Source of the DNA: Planctomycetota bacterium
GTDB taxonomy: Bacteria; Planctomycetota; Phycisphaerae; Phycisphaerales; UBA1924
Assembly (NCBI GenBank): GCA_033763975.1
Contig: JANRJM010000016.1
Coordinates: 43,811-107,810, forward strand
Length of the DNA: 64,000 nt
Direction: 5' to 3'
Shown one piece after another: positions 8,880 through 16,998 of this stretch; the stretch's first letter is position 1, and each line of letters starts with the position of its first letter. Position numbers and translations under genes: made by a program. The notes beneath the pieces are model-generated. The model saw only the letters and a program-made list of their open reading frames with translations. It was not told where the DNA came from and did no database searches.

Positions 8880-9914
8880 TCACGCCCCGGGGAACAGGCC
8901 GCCCGGGCCCGGCGCGGGCGGGGCGATGCCCAGGTGCCGCCCGGCCGCCGGCGTCAGCGAGCGCCCCTGGCGCGTCCGCGCCAGCAGCCCGATCTGCAGC
9001 AGGTAGGGCTCCACGGTGTCTTCGAGTGTCCCGGCGTCCTCGTTCATCGTCGCGGCGATCGCCTCGATCCCCACCGGCCCGCCCGCGTAGGTCCCCGCGA
9101 TGCACCGCAGGTACGCGCGGTCCAGCCCGTCCAGCCCCAGCGCGTCGATCCCCTCCAGCGCGAGCGCGCCATCGATCATCGCGGCCGACAGCCGCCCGTC
9201 GCCCTTGACGGCGGCGAAGTCGCGCACGCGCCGGAGCAGGCGGTTGGCGATGCGGGGCGTGCCGCGCGAGCGCGAGGCGAGGCGCGCGAGGTCCGACCGT
9301 TCGGGCGCCGCGAGGTTGAGCAGTCGCGCGCTCCGCGCGAGGATCTCCACCAGTTCGTCGGTCGAGTAGTACTGCAGGTGGTGCACGATGCCGAAGCGCG
9401 ACCGCAGGGGCGACGACAGCATCCCCGCGCGCGTCGTGGCGCCCACGAGCGTGAAGGGCTTGCAGCGCACCTGCACCGTGCGGGCCGAGAGCCCCGCGTC
9501 GAGCGTCACATCGATGCGGAAGTCCTCCATCGCCGGGTAGATGAACTCTTCCACGGCGACGGGCAAACGGTGGATCTCGTCGATGAACAGGATGTCGCGC
9601 GCCTGCAGACGCGTGAGCGTCGCGACCAGGTCCGTCCCTCGCGCGAGCGCCGGCCCGCTCGTCAGCACGACGCCCGCGCCCATCTCCTTCGCCAGGACAT
9701 GGGCCAGGGTCGTCTTCCCCAGCCCGGGCGGGCCGTGCAGCAGCAGGTGCTCCATGGGCTCGCTGCGCTGCGAGGCGGCCCGGATGGCGATGCGCAGGCG
9801 CTCCAGCAGATCGCGCTGCCCGACGTACTCGTCGAGCTGCGTCGGGCGGAGCGCCCAGTTCTGGGGCTCTTCTTCCGGGGCCTGCTTGCCCGAGAGCACA
9901 CGCTGCGTCGCCAT
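8880..9914 (-). CDS. ruvB: Holliday junction branch-migration helicase RuvB
   Basis: AAA+ motor that drives branch migration with RuvA during recombinational repair. Walker A is GPPGLGKTT (residues 61-69), Walker B is DILFIDEIHR (107-116), sensor I lies in LVGATTRAGMLSSPLRSRFG, and the C-terminal winged helix runs through EPYLLQIGLLARTRQGR. Length 344 residues is normal. ruvA and ruvC are not in the window, so it is a solitary locus here. The upstream gene on the same strand begins beyond 9968 and is separated by 53 bases. Confidence 0.96.
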   Translation of the reverse strand: MATQRVLSGKQAPEEEPQNWALRPTQLDEYVGQRDLLERLRIAIRAASQRSEPMEHLLLHGPPGLGKTTLAHVLAKEMGAGVVLTSGPALARGTDLVATLTRLQARDILFIDEIHRLPVAVEEFIYPAMEDFRIDVTLDAGLSARTVQVRCKPFTLVGATTRAGMLSSPLRSRFGIVHHLQYYSTDELVEILARSARLLNLAAPERSDLARLASRSRGTPRIANRLLRRVRDFAAVKGDGRLSAAMIDGALALEGIDALGLDGLDRAYLRCIAGTYAGGPVGIEAIAATMNEDAGTLEDTVEPYLLQIGLLARTRQGRSLTPAAGRHLGIAPPAPGPGGLFPGA

Positions 9915-9967
9915 GCACCTTGCTCCACGCTTCGGACGGGCCCGGACCCCGCGGCCGACGGTCGAGC

Positions 9968-11452
9968 CTAGTCCATCGGCAGGCCCTTGCGCCGCCAGAG
10001 CGACACAAGTTCATCGAGGCTGATGGGCTCGGCGACCGTGCCGCGGGGCAGTTCGGCGCGCACCAGCGCGCCCCGCTCGTTGTACTCGCTCACCTGCGGG
10101 CGCGACTGGTCGTGCAGGCGCGTCGTGAGACGCCACAGCCCCGGGCGATCCGCCGGCTGCTCCAGCAGGTCACGACGCAGGCGGATGGTCTCGCGGTCGG
10201 ACTGGTAGACGTAGAACGCCATGTCCGCCGTGATCCCCGCGCGCACCAGGATCTGCGGGAGCAGCAGCGACTCCAGGCGGCTGACATACCCCTCGCCCTG
10301 GATCACCGGCCTCACCGTGCGCGGCGGCTGGCCCGGCGTCTCCACCTCCACCTGCATCGTGCCCCCGTCACGCACGCCCAGCTCGCTCGCCTGGATCACG
10401 CGGTCGCCGTCGCGCACCACGTTGCGCACGCTCCAGCCTTCCCGCTCGCGGTCGAGCGACAGAAAAAAGATCGACTGCGAGTCCACGATCCGGGGCTTCG
10501 CGCCCGCCTCGTTCGGACGATCGAGCCAGCGCGCGTCCATCCGCACCACGAACCCCTGCTCGCGGTCGCCCGCCCCCGTGTGCTTCTTCGTCGGGTCGAG
10601 TTCACCACGGCGCCCGAGCGCGCAGCGGACGCGGCGGTAGCCAACCTCTTCTTCGTCGGCCTTCGCGCCCGTCGGCGACGGGCGATAGAGACGTTCCCAC
10701 CGCTCGGGCATCGCTTCCACGATTTCGCGCAGCACGTCCGGCGTCGTCCGCTCGAACACCTTGAGCCCCGTCTTGATCGCCGCCGCGCGGGCGTTGCCGA
10801 CCTTCGCCGGGTCCTCGAACGTCGCCGTCCCGATCATCCCCTCGCTCTCGCGGCGCGCCCCGGCCAGCACCGGCTCGGTCGTGATCAGTTCGAACGTCAC
10901 GAACTGCTGGGGCGTCAGGCGGAAAATCGTGTACCCGCGCACCACCGCCGGCGAGCCGCCCTCCGGCGGCATCAGCACGTACGCACGTTCCGCGGGCATC
11001 CCGTTTATCTCGACCGTCGAACGCGGCACGATGATCGTGCCCCGATACCCCACCACCTGCCCGGGCTTCGTCCGGTCGTAGACCTCGCCGCTGGTCTTCA
11101 GGATCTGCGTCACCACCTCGTCCATCGCGTGCGCCGCCGTGACCTCCGGATTCGCCGTGCGTGGCGTGGTGATGTTCACCAGCCACGTGCCGTCCTCGGG
11201 CTTGATGGTCGCCGTCACGCGCCCGCCCACCGAACCCGACTCCGCCTTGCTGCCCATGGGCAGCAGCATCTCGAGCCCGACCGAGTCGAGGCGGAACGCC
11301 TCGTCATCGAACTCCACCGTGCCCGTCACGCCCGCTGGCGCGGTGGGGGGGGTGTTCGGCACCGCGCGCTGCGCCAGCGCCGGGCCGCCCAGCGCAAGCA
11401 GCGTGCACGCGCAGGCGAGCAGTTGCGGTACGGCATTCGGACGGGTGGGCAT
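9968..11452 (-). CDS. Secreted protein of unknown function
   Basis: A 494-residue protein with a clear signal peptide (NAVPQLLACACTLLALGGPALAQ, cleavage after ALAQ). I do not recognise a family. The mature part is rich in beta-type segments (GTVEFDDEAFRLDSVGLEMLLP; GGRVTATIKPEDGTWLVNI; VVRGYTIFRLTPQQFVTFELI) and alternating charged loops, with no obvious catalytic triad, no Cys in the mature region except one, no transmembrane segment and no sorting tail. It ends with an acidic/basic helix, ISLDELVSLWRRKGL. It lies directly upstream of ruvB on the same strand. It is probably a periplasmic lineage-specific protein. Confidence 0.82.
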   Translation of the reverse strand: MPTRPNAVPQLLACACTLLALGGPALAQRAVPNTPPTAPAGVTGTVEFDDEAFRLDSVGLEMLLPMGSKAESGSVGGRVTATIKPEDGTWLVNITTPRTANPEVTAAHAMDEVVTQILKTSGEVYDRTKPGQVVGYRGTIIVPRSTVEINGMPAERAYVLMPPEGGSPAVVRGYTIFRLTPQQFVTFELITTEPVLAGARRESEGMIGTATFEDPAKVGNARAAAIKTGLKVFERTTPDVLREIVEAMPERWERLYRPSPTGAKADEEEVGYRRVRCALGRRGELDPTKKHTGAGDREQGFVVRMDARWLDRPNEAGAKPRIVDSQSIFFLSLDREREGWSVRNVVRDGDRVIQASELGVRDGGTMQVEVETPGQPPRTVRPVIQGEGYVSRLESLLLPQILVRAGITADMAFYVYQSDRETIRLRRDLLEQPADRPGLWRLTTRLHDQSRPQVSEYNERGALVRAELPRGTVAEPISLDELVSLWRRKGLPMD

Positions 11453-11561
11453 GGCGGCCTCCGGGCGAGGGTAGGTCCGAACATCGGTTCGGGCTCAGGA
11501 CGGGACCGAGGACTGACATCGACAACCGGTGTGACCCGGCTTGATCGAGGAGCGTGCGGGG

Positions 11562-11623
11562 AAGTGGCAAAGTGGCAGAGTGGCAGAGTGGCAGAGTGGC
11601 AAAGTGGCAAAGTGGCAAAGTGG
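11562..11623. repeat. Octamer tandem repeat, about 7.75 copies
   Basis: Head-to-tail units of RAGTGGCA (AAGTGGCA, AAGTGGCA, GAGTGGCA three times, AAGTGGCA twice, then AAGTGG). The array lies about 75 bases upstream of the candidate S10-operon promoter and is too short-period to be a CRISPR. Confidence 0.95.
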
Positions 11624-11697
11624 AGACTGAGAAGAGGTCGAGGGAGGGGGTGCGGGGGTGACGCCGTGGCGGGTCGAAGCTGCGCATGTTGCCCGGG

Positions 11698-11725
11698 TTG
11701 ACTTCTGTGCGGCCCCGTCTACGCT
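11698..11725 (+). promoter_or_regulatory. Candidate sigma-70 promoter of the S10 operon
   Basis: TTGACT, a 16-base spacer, then TACGCT. It lies about 100 bases upstream of the rpsJ start and is the best -35/-10 pair in the spacer. Evidence is by eye only. Confidence 0.45.
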
Positions 11726-11827
11726 TCCCTCCCACCTCTCCGGAAAGAGGGGCGGTCGCGTGTCTTCGGTGGCGGTCGCCACGCGGAGCAGCGAGCGCCG
11801 ACGGCGGGTGGACTGGACGGACACTGC

Positions 11828-12136
11828 ATGACGGGCGGGCGAATCAGAATCCGGATGGAAGCGTACGACCACATCGCTTTGGACGCGTCGGCCAAGGAGA
11901 TCGTGGAGCACGCGAAGCGCACGAACGCGAAGGTCGCGGGCCCGGTGCCCCTGCCGACGCGCGTGGAGCGCTACACCGTTCTGCGCTCTCCGTTCATCGA
12001 CAAGAAGAGCCGCGAGCAGTTCGAGATCCGCACGCACAAGCGGATCATCGACATCATCGACCCCAACGCGCGGACGGTCGAGGCGTTGAACCGACTGGTC
12101 GTGCCGGCGGGCGTGTTCGTGAAGATCAAGGCGTAA
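11828..12136 (+). CDS. rpsJ: 30S ribosomal protein S10
   Basis: First gene of the ribosomal cluster. 102 residues, normal length. It has [15 protein letters not shown] at the N-terminus, [19 protein letters not shown] in the long loop, and the closing [20 protein letters not shown]10 sits in the head of the small subunit and, with NusB, in antitermination complexes. Start ATG 11828. The gene is followed by a 139-base spacer that holds a heptamer repeat, longer than usual within an S10 operon. Confidence 0.97.
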   Translation: MTGGRIRIRMEAYDHIALDASAKEIVEHAKRTNAKVAGPVPLPTRVERYTVLRSPFIDKKSREQFEIRTHKRIIDIIDPNARTVEALNRLVVPAGVFVKIKA

Positions 12137-12142
12137 GAAGAA

Positions 12143-12170
12143 GGCACTCGGCATTCGGCATTGGGCATTA
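12143..12170. repeat. Heptamer tandem repeat, 4 copies
   Basis: GGCACTC, GGCATTC, GGCATTG, GGCATTA, head to tail in the rpsJ-rplC spacer, starting 7 bases after the rpsJ stop. Confidence 0.9.
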
Positions 12171-12275
12171 GAAATCGGGGATCAGGAACGAGGCAGAAGG
12201 CAATCGGGAACGCAGATTGACGGACGATCAGGGGACGCGTGAACGCGGCCGCCGGATTCCGCGAGGATGAATGCG

Positions 12276-12965
12276 ATGGGCGTGTCGTTGCTGGGCAAGA
12301 AGATCGGGATGACCCGTGTCTACACGGACAAGGGAGTCTCCCTGCCGGTGACGGTGATCGAGTGCGGGCCGTGCGTGGTGACGCAGGTTCGCACGCCGGA
12401 CGTGGACGGCTACGCGGCGGTGCAGATCGGGTACGAGGCCATCGACCCGCGCAACTCGACGATGGCGATGATCGCGCACGACGTGAAGGCCGGGGCCGCC
12501 CCCATGCGTCACCACCGCGAGTTCCGCGTGGACGCGAAGGACCTGGGGTCATTCCAGGCCGGGCAGGAGCTGAAGGTCGATTCGTTCGACGGCACGATGT
12601 TCGTTGACGTGATCGGCACGTCGAAGGGCAAGGGCTTCCAGGGCGTGATGAAACGCCACCACTTCAAGGGCATGTTCGCGTCGCACGGCACGGAGCGCAA
12701 GCACCGCTCGCCCGGCTCGATCGGCTCGCTGTGCTCGAACCGCGGGTACGGCGGCGGCCTGAAGAAGGGCAAGCGCATGGCCGGGCACATGGGCGCGGTG
12801 CGCGTCACCTGCCGCTCGCTCGAGGTCGTGCAGCGCATCCCCGAGAAGAACCTGCTGCTCGTCAAGGGCACGGTCCCGGGCGGCAAGAACGGCGTCGTCG
12901 AGGTCCGCCCGGCGGTCCGGCTGTACAAGAGCAAGGCGGCGAAAGCCAAGGCGGCGTCGAAGTAG
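12276..12965 (+). CDS. rplC: 50S ribosomal protein L3
   Basis: 229 residues. GVSLLGKKIGMTRVYTDKG at the start, the central VIGTSKGKGFQGVMKRHHFKG loop that reaches toward the peptidyl-transferase centre, SHGTERKHRSPGSIG, and GKRMAGHMGA. An in-frame ATG at 12267 exists, but GCGAGGA at 12261-12267 is placed correctly for ATG 12276, which also fits the family N-terminus. The C-terminus is a short Lys/Ala tail. A hairpin with a T-run follows directly. Confidence 0.97.
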   Translation: MGVSLLGKKIGMTRVYTDKGVSLPVTVIECGPCVVTQVRTPDVDGYAAVQIGYEAIDPRNSTMAMIAHDVKAGAAPMRHHREFRVDAKDLGSFQAGQELKVDSFDGTMFVDVIGTSKGKGFQGVMKRHHFKGMFASHGTERKHRSPGSIGSLCSNRGYGGGLKKGKRMAGHMGAVRVTCRSLEVVQRIPEKNLLLVKGTVPGGKNGVVEVRPAVRLYKSKAAKAKAASK

Positions 12966-13317
12966 AAGTGTGCACCCGGGCGATGGTCGTCCGGGTGTTT
13001 TCGTTCGTGGTCGGATGGTGCACAGGAGCAGCAGGCGTCTGATTCGCCGTCGCCCTCGCGGAACAAGGGCGGCGGGTCCGGAAGGTCAGAACCCCCGACG
13101 GGGGCGACGAAACCACCGGGCGGCGACAAGCGACCGGAGCCGGGCCTGCCCCGTGCTCCGCTTGGACGGCCGAGTCGAATCCGATCCAACCCCCGCGTCC
13201 GGTGACGCGTGCCGCGAGTGGCGGCGAGTGGAGGGTGGACGGATAGGCAACCAACGGCGTCACGTTCGGGCCGCATGCCCGGGCGGGGCGTCAGGCGTCA
13301 GGACGAGGTAAAGACCC
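12966..13317 (+). other. Long spacer inside the ribosomal operon (rplC-rplD)
   Basis: 352 bases between two genes that are normally nearly contiguous. It contains a terminator-like hairpin at its start and a small CCCCC-GAC-GGGGG stem near 13092. No gene is visible. rplD may need its own promoter or partial read-through. Confidence 0.55.
12973..13001 (+). terminator. Terminator-like hairpin after rplC
   Basis: Stem CACCCGG (12973-12979) with CCGGGTG (12991-12997), an 11-base loop, then TTTT. The stem is only 7 bp and the T-run is short, so it may act as an attenuator rather than a full stop. Confidence 0.5.
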
Positions 13318-14040
13318 ATGGATGTCCCCGTCTACAACATGCAGGGCACGCAGGTGGCGTCCCTTACGATCGATGAGCACACGCTGGGCGGCGAGGTGAA
13401 CGCGGCGCTGATCAAGCAGGCGTACGTGATGTACCACGCCAACCTCCGCCAGGGCTCGTCTCGCACGAAGAACCGGCACGAGGTCGAGGGCTCGACCCGC
13501 AAGCTCTACAAGCAGAAGGGCACCGGCAACGCCCGTCACGGCGACAAGAAGGCCAACCTGTTCAAGGGCGGCGGGCACGGGCACAGCAAGAAGCGCACGC
13601 GCGAGGACTTCCGCGTCGACATGCCCAAGAAGATGCGGCGCAAGGCCAACCGCAACGCGCTGCTCGCCAAGCTCGTGGACCAGGAAGTCCGCGTGATCGA
13701 CTCGCTGCAGTTCGGCGAGCCCCGCACGCGGGCCTTCAAGGACTTCCTGGGCGCGATCAAGGTGGACAACACCGCGGTGGTCGCGCTCTCGTCCGACGAG
13801 GCGCGCGTCAAGAACACCCGCCTCAGCGGGCGCAACATCGACGGGGTCCGGATGATCCGCAGCGACCAGCTGACGGCGTACGAGATGCTCGGGCACCGGT
13901 ACGTGGTGATCGAGCGGGCCGAACTGGAGGCGTGGCTGCACGGGCCGACCTCGCAGACCGGCAAGGACGCGAAGGTTTCGCCCCTGGGGCGCGAGGCGGG
14001 GGCCGAGGGCGGGCGCGCGAAGAGTGAGGTGAAGTCATGA
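13318..14040 (+). CDS. rplD: 50S ribosomal protein L4
   Basis: 240 residues, longer than the usual 205-210 because of a C-terminal tail (GREAGAEGGRAKSEVKS). It has the extended loop STRKLYKQKGTGNARHGDKKANLFKGGGHGHSKKR, which lines the exit tunnel, and KMRRKANRNALLAKL. In proteobacteria L4 autoregulates the S10 operon. No matching leader structure is recognised here. The stop overlaps the rplW start (ATGA). Confidence 0.96.
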   Translation: MDVPVYNMQGTQVASLTIDEHTLGGEVNAALIKQAYVMYHANLRQGSSRTKNRHEVEGSTRKLYKQKGTGNARHGDKKANLFKGGGHGHSKKRTREDFRVDMPKKMRRKANRNALLAKLVDQEVRVIDSLQFGEPRTRAFKDFLGAIKVDNTAVVALSSDEARVKNTRLSGRNIDGVRMIRSDQLTAYEMLGHRYVVIERAELEAWLHGPTSQTGKDAKVSPLGREAGAEGGRAKSEVKS

Positions 14041-14327
14041 GCGTGAAGCTGGACGCGACGCACGTCATCAAGCGCCCGCTGCTCACCGAGCGGACGACGT
14101 TCGCGATGAACGAGCGCAAGCAGTACACGTTCGTCGTCGACACCCGGGCGACCAAGCCCGACATCAAGGCGGCGATCGAGACGCTGTACCGCGTGCGGGT
14201 GGTGGGGGTGAACACGCTGGTGCAGAAGCACAAGGCGCGTCGCACCCGGTTCGGGGTGAGCCAGCCGGCCCCGACCAAGAAGGCGATCGTGCGCGTGCAC
14301 GACGAGGACACGATCGAACTGTTCTGA
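14037..14327 (+). CDS. rplW: 50S ribosomal protein L23
   Basis: 96 residues, usual size. It begins KLDATHVIKRPLLTERTTF and has the conserved VDTRATKPDIKAAIETLYRVRVVGVNTL. L23 lies at the tunnel exit and docks SRP and trigger factor. The start overlaps rplD by four bases. It is followed by rplB after 28 bases. Confidence 0.97.
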   Translation: MSVKLDATHVIKRPLLTERTTFAMNERKQYTFVVDTRATKPDIKAAIETLYRVRVVGVNTLVQKHKARRTRFGVSQPAPTKKAIVRVHDEDTIELF

Positions 14328-14355
14328 GCATCTTTCCAGGGACCGGAGCACGCAC

Positions 14356-15213
14356 ATGCCCATCCGCATCTACAAGCGAACGAGCGCCGGCCGACGCAAC
14401 GCGTCGGTGAACATGCACGCCGAGGTGACCAAGAAGCGCCCCGAGCAGGCGCTGCTGCGTCCGATCCCCAAGACCGGCGGACGCAACCACCACGGCAAGA
14501 TCACGATGCGCGGGATCGGCGGCGGGGTGAAGCGTCGCTACCGCGTGATCGACTTCAAGCGCAAGGACCGCGACGGGGTCATCGGCAAGGTCATCGGCAT
14601 CGAGTACGACCCGAACCGCTCGTGCCACATCGCGCTGATCGAGTACACCGACGGGGTCCGCCGGTACATCCCCAGCCCGCAGGGCCTGAAGGACGGGCAG
14701 GAGATCGAGTGCTCGAGCACCGGCCCGGTGGAGCCCAACCCGGGCAACGCGATGCCGCTGCAGTACATCCCCACGGGGCTGGACGTGCACTGCGTGGAGC
14801 TGAAGCCCGGGCGTGGGGCGCAGATGTGCCGCTCGGCGGGCGTGTACGCCCGTCTGACGAACAAGGAAGGCGGGTACGCGACGCTGGTGCTGCCCAGCGG
14901 CGAGATGCGGATGGTCCCGCTGGCATGCCGCGCGACGATCGGGCAGGTCGGCAACGGCGACCACCGCCTGCGGATGCTGGGCAAGGCGGGCATGTCGCGT
15001 CTGCTGGGCATCCGCCCGAAGACGCGCGGCGTGGCGAAGAGCCACCACGCTCACCCGCTGGGCGGCGGGTCGGGGCGCAGCAAGGGCAACCGCCCGCTGT
15101 GCGGGCCGACGGGCGTGCACGCCAAGGGCGGGAACACGCGCAACCCGAAGAAGCACAGCGGGAAGCTGATCATCCGGCGTCGCGTGTCGAAGCGGTACGG
15201 GCAGAAGAAGTAA
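14356..15213 (+). CDS. rplB: 50S ribosomal protein L2
   Basis: 285 residues. Typical features: GGRNHHGKITMRGIGGGVKRRYRVIDF, ALIEYTDGVRRYI, GNAMPLQYIPTG, LPSGEMRMVPLACRATIGQVGN, and the catalytic-core-proximal tail SHHAHPLGGGSGRSKGNRP. The usual ending is a short Lys/Arg-rich segment, as seen. The protein is essential for subunit joining and peptidyl-transferase architecture. Confidence 0.97.
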   Translation: MPIRIYKRTSAGRRNASVNMHAEVTKKRPEQALLRPIPKTGGRNHHGKITMRGIGGGVKRRYRVIDFKRKDRDGVIGKVIGIEYDPNRSCHIALIEYTDGVRRYIPSPQGLKDGQEIECSSTGPVEPNPGNAMPLQYIPTGLDVHCVELKPGRGAQMCRSAGVYARLTNKEGGYATLVLPSGEMRMVPLACRATIGQVGNGDHRLRMLGKAGMSRLLGIRPKTRGVAKSHHAHPLGGGSGRSKGNRPLCGPTGVHAKGGNTRNPKKHSGKLIIRRRVSKRYGQKK

Positions 15214-15231
15214 GACGCCGCGGAGCGGCAC

Positions 15232-15271
15232 GGGACGGTGGTCGGGGACGGTGGTCACGAAGGCACGAAGG
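15232..15271. repeat. Two short tandem repeats in the rplB-rpsS spacer
   Basis: GGGACGGTGGTC occurs at 15232-15243 and 15245-15256 (13-base period), followed immediately by CACGAAGG at 15256-15263 and again at 15264-15271 (8-base period). Confidence 0.9.
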
Positions 15272-15286
15272 GACTGAGGAACGCGC

Positions 15287-15592
15287 ATGGGACGCAGTCT
15301 GAAGAAAGGGCCGTACGTCGACGAGGGTCTCTACATGAAGGTGGAGCGGCTGAACGCCTCTCGCCGGAAGGAGGCGATCAAGACGTGGGCGCGCCGGTGC
15401 ACGATCGTTCCGGAGTTCGTGGGGCACACGTTCAAGGTGCACAACGGGAAGCAGTTCCTGGACGTGTTCGTGACGGAGGACATGGTGGGGCACAAGCTGG
15501 GCGAGTTCAGCAGCAGCCGCACGTTCCGCGGGCACACGAACAAGAAGGAAGGCATCGACGCGGGGGCGGGCGCCGGGCCGGCGAAGAAGTAA
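15287..15592 (+). CDS. rpsS: 30S ribosomal protein S19
   Basis: 101 residues. It begins [20 protein letters not shown] and carries [53 protein letters not shown], all family-typical; S19 sits in the subunit head with S13. A Gly/Ala-rich tail follows. GAGGA lies 8 bases upstream of the ATG. Confidence 0.97.
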   Translation: MGRSLKKGPYVDEGLYMKVERLNASRRKEAIKTWARRCTIVPEFVGHTFKVHNGKQFLDVFVTEDMVGHKLGEFSSSRTFRGHTNKKEGIDAGAGAGPAKK

Positions 15593-15645
15593 GGCGGCGG
15601 GTGATCAGGGGCGCGGGACCGCGCACAGCAGAAGGACGGTAAGCC

Positions 15646-16200
15646 GTGAGGATCCGAGGCAACAAACTCAAGGCGGCGCTCGAGCGGGCGGAGATGACCG
15701 TGGACCGGGCGGCGGAGGCGCTGGCCGAGCCGGGGTTCGCGAAGGACGACGCGGCGCGCGCGATCCGGAACTGGATGGCGGGTCGCGACCATCCGCGCTG
15801 CCGCGCGTCGCGCCTGAAGAAGCTGGCGGGCGTGCTGAAGGTCGACGTGAAGGACCTGGCGGCGTTCACGAGCGAGGTGCGGTACCACCGCGGGAGCCCG
15901 CGCAAGGCGGCGCTGTTGGCGACGCTGATCCGCGGGAAGAACGTGGACCAGGCGCTGAACCTGCTGGCGTTCACGACGAAGCGTGCGGCGGTGAACATGC
16001 GCAAGTGCCTGAGCGCGGCGGTGTCGGACGCGGAGCAGGCGGAGTGCGACGTGACGCGCCTGTACGTGTCGGAAAGCCGCGTCGATTACGCCGCGGTGAT
16101 GAAGCGATTCCAGCCGAAGGACCGCGGTCGAGCGCACCCGATCCTGAAGCCCTTGAGCCACATCACGATCTCGGTGGAGGAGCGCCCGTCGAGGGGCTAA
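15646..16200 (+). CDS. rplV: 50S ribosomal protein L22 with N-terminal helix-turn-helix-like domain
   Basis: 184 residues, about 70-75 more than normal L22. The L22 core starts near residue 78 (EVRYHRGSPRKAALLATLIRGKNVDQALNLL) and ends with GRAHPILKPLSHITISVEER, including the arm that reaches the tunnel constriction. Residues 5-75 (LKAALERAEMTVDRAAEAL ... RAIRNWMAGRDHP ... KKLAGVLKVDVKDLAAF) read like a Cro/CI-type helix-turn-helix: a short helix pair, an RxIxxWxxGRxxP turn and a terminal LxKLAxxLxVxxxxL helix. The GTG start at 15646 has GAAGGACGG at ideal distance, and no start codon nearer the core is better placed, so the extension is probably translated. The HTH reading is by pattern only. 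Confidence 0.93.
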   Translation: MRIRGNKLKAALERAEMTVDRAAEALAEPGFAKDDAARAIRNWMAGRDHPRCRASRLKKLAGVLKVDVKDLAAFTSEVRYHRGSPRKAALLATLIRGKNVDQALNLLAFTTKRAAVNMRKCLSAAVSDAEQAECDVTRLYVSESRVDYAAVMKRFQPKDRGRAHPILKPLSHITISVEERPSRG

Positions 16201-16209
16201 GAGCGAACC

Positions 16210-16911
16210 ATGGGACAGAAGACGCATCCATTCGGGCTTCGCCTGGGCATCACCGAGGCGCACAAGAGCAGGTGGTACGCGCCCAAGGCGCTGTACGGGG
16301 AGCTGCTCGTCGAGGACGAGAAGATCCGGCGCTGGCTGGACAAGCGTCTGAACCGCAGGCCGCCAAACGCGGCGGTGTCGGACGTGCACATCGAGCGCAC
16401 GCGCGAGGAACTGAAGATCATCATCAAGACGGCGCGCCCGGGCCTGGTGATCGGCCCCAAGGGGGCCGAGGTCGAGCGGATGACCGAAGAGCTGCAGTAC
16501 ATGACGGGGCGCAAGGTCGCGATCTCGATCATCGAGATCAAGAACGCCGACATGGACGCGAAGCTGGTGGCGGAGAGCGTGGCGGAGCAGCTGTCGAAGC
16601 GGTCGAGCTTCCGTCGCGCGGTGAAGATGAAGGCCGAGGCGTGCATGAACGCCGGGGCGCGCGGGTGCAAGATCCGCATCGCCGGGCGTCTGGGCGGGGC
16701 GGAGCTGGCGCGGGTGATGGAAGAGAAGCGCGGCTCGCTCCCGCTGTCGACGCTGCAGGCGAACGTGGAGTACGGGGTGGCGGAGGCGCACACGACGTAC
16801 GGGGTGATCGGGGTGAAGTGCTGGATCTTCAAGGGCATGTTCACGACCGAGCGGACGGAGGAAGAGTCCAACGCGGCGGGCGGTCGGGCACGGGCGCGTG
16901 GCCGCAAGTAG
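16210..16911 (+). CDS. rpsC: 30S ribosomal protein S3
   Basis: 233 residues. N-terminus GQKTHPFGLRLGITEAHKSRWYA, KH domain with ARPGLVIGPKGAEVERMTEEL (the GPKG loop), and the C-terminal domain GCKIRIAGRLGGAELARVMEEKRGSLPLSTL. S3 lines the mRNA entry channel. The C-terminus ends in an Arg/Ala-rich tail. ATG 16210 follows the rplV stop by 9 bases. Confidence 0.97.
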   Translation: MGQKTHPFGLRLGITEAHKSRWYAPKALYGELLVEDEKIRRWLDKRLNRRPPNAAVSDVHIERTREELKIIIKTARPGLVIGPKGAEVERMTEELQYMTGRKVAISIIEIKNADMDAKLVAESVAEQLSKRSSFRRAVKMKAEACMNAGARGCKIRIAGRLGGAELARVMEEKRGSLPLSTLQANVEYGVAEAHTTYGVIGVKCWIFKGMFTTERTEEESNAAGGRARARGRK

Positions 16912-16919
16912 CGCGGGCC

Positions 16920-16964
16920 GGTGCGGAGGTCGGTGCGGTGATCGGTGCGGAGATCGGTGCGGTC
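16920..16964. repeat. 12-base tandem repeat, about 3.75 copies
   Basis: GGTGCGGAGGTC, GGTGCGGTGATC, GGTGCGGAGATC and GGTGCGGTC follow one another in the rpsC-rplP spacer. The rest of the spacer continues with GTGAATCGTGATCG-like steps. Confidence 0.92.
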
Positions 16965-16998
16965 GGGTGAATCGTGATCGTGTGAATCGGAGTCAGCC

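Larger units (their letters stand above)
11453..11827. other. Divergent spacer upstream of the ribosomal cluster
   Basis: 375 bases between the unknown secreted-protein gene (minus) and rpsJ (plus). It holds an octamer tandem repeat and one candidate promoter (both listed separately). I see no ORF with coding character and no structured RNA I can name. Confidence 0.6.

Noticed and set aside
11562..11623. Possible CRISPR array
   Set aside because: Period is 8 bases with no unique spacers; it is a simple tandem repeat. No cas genes in the window.
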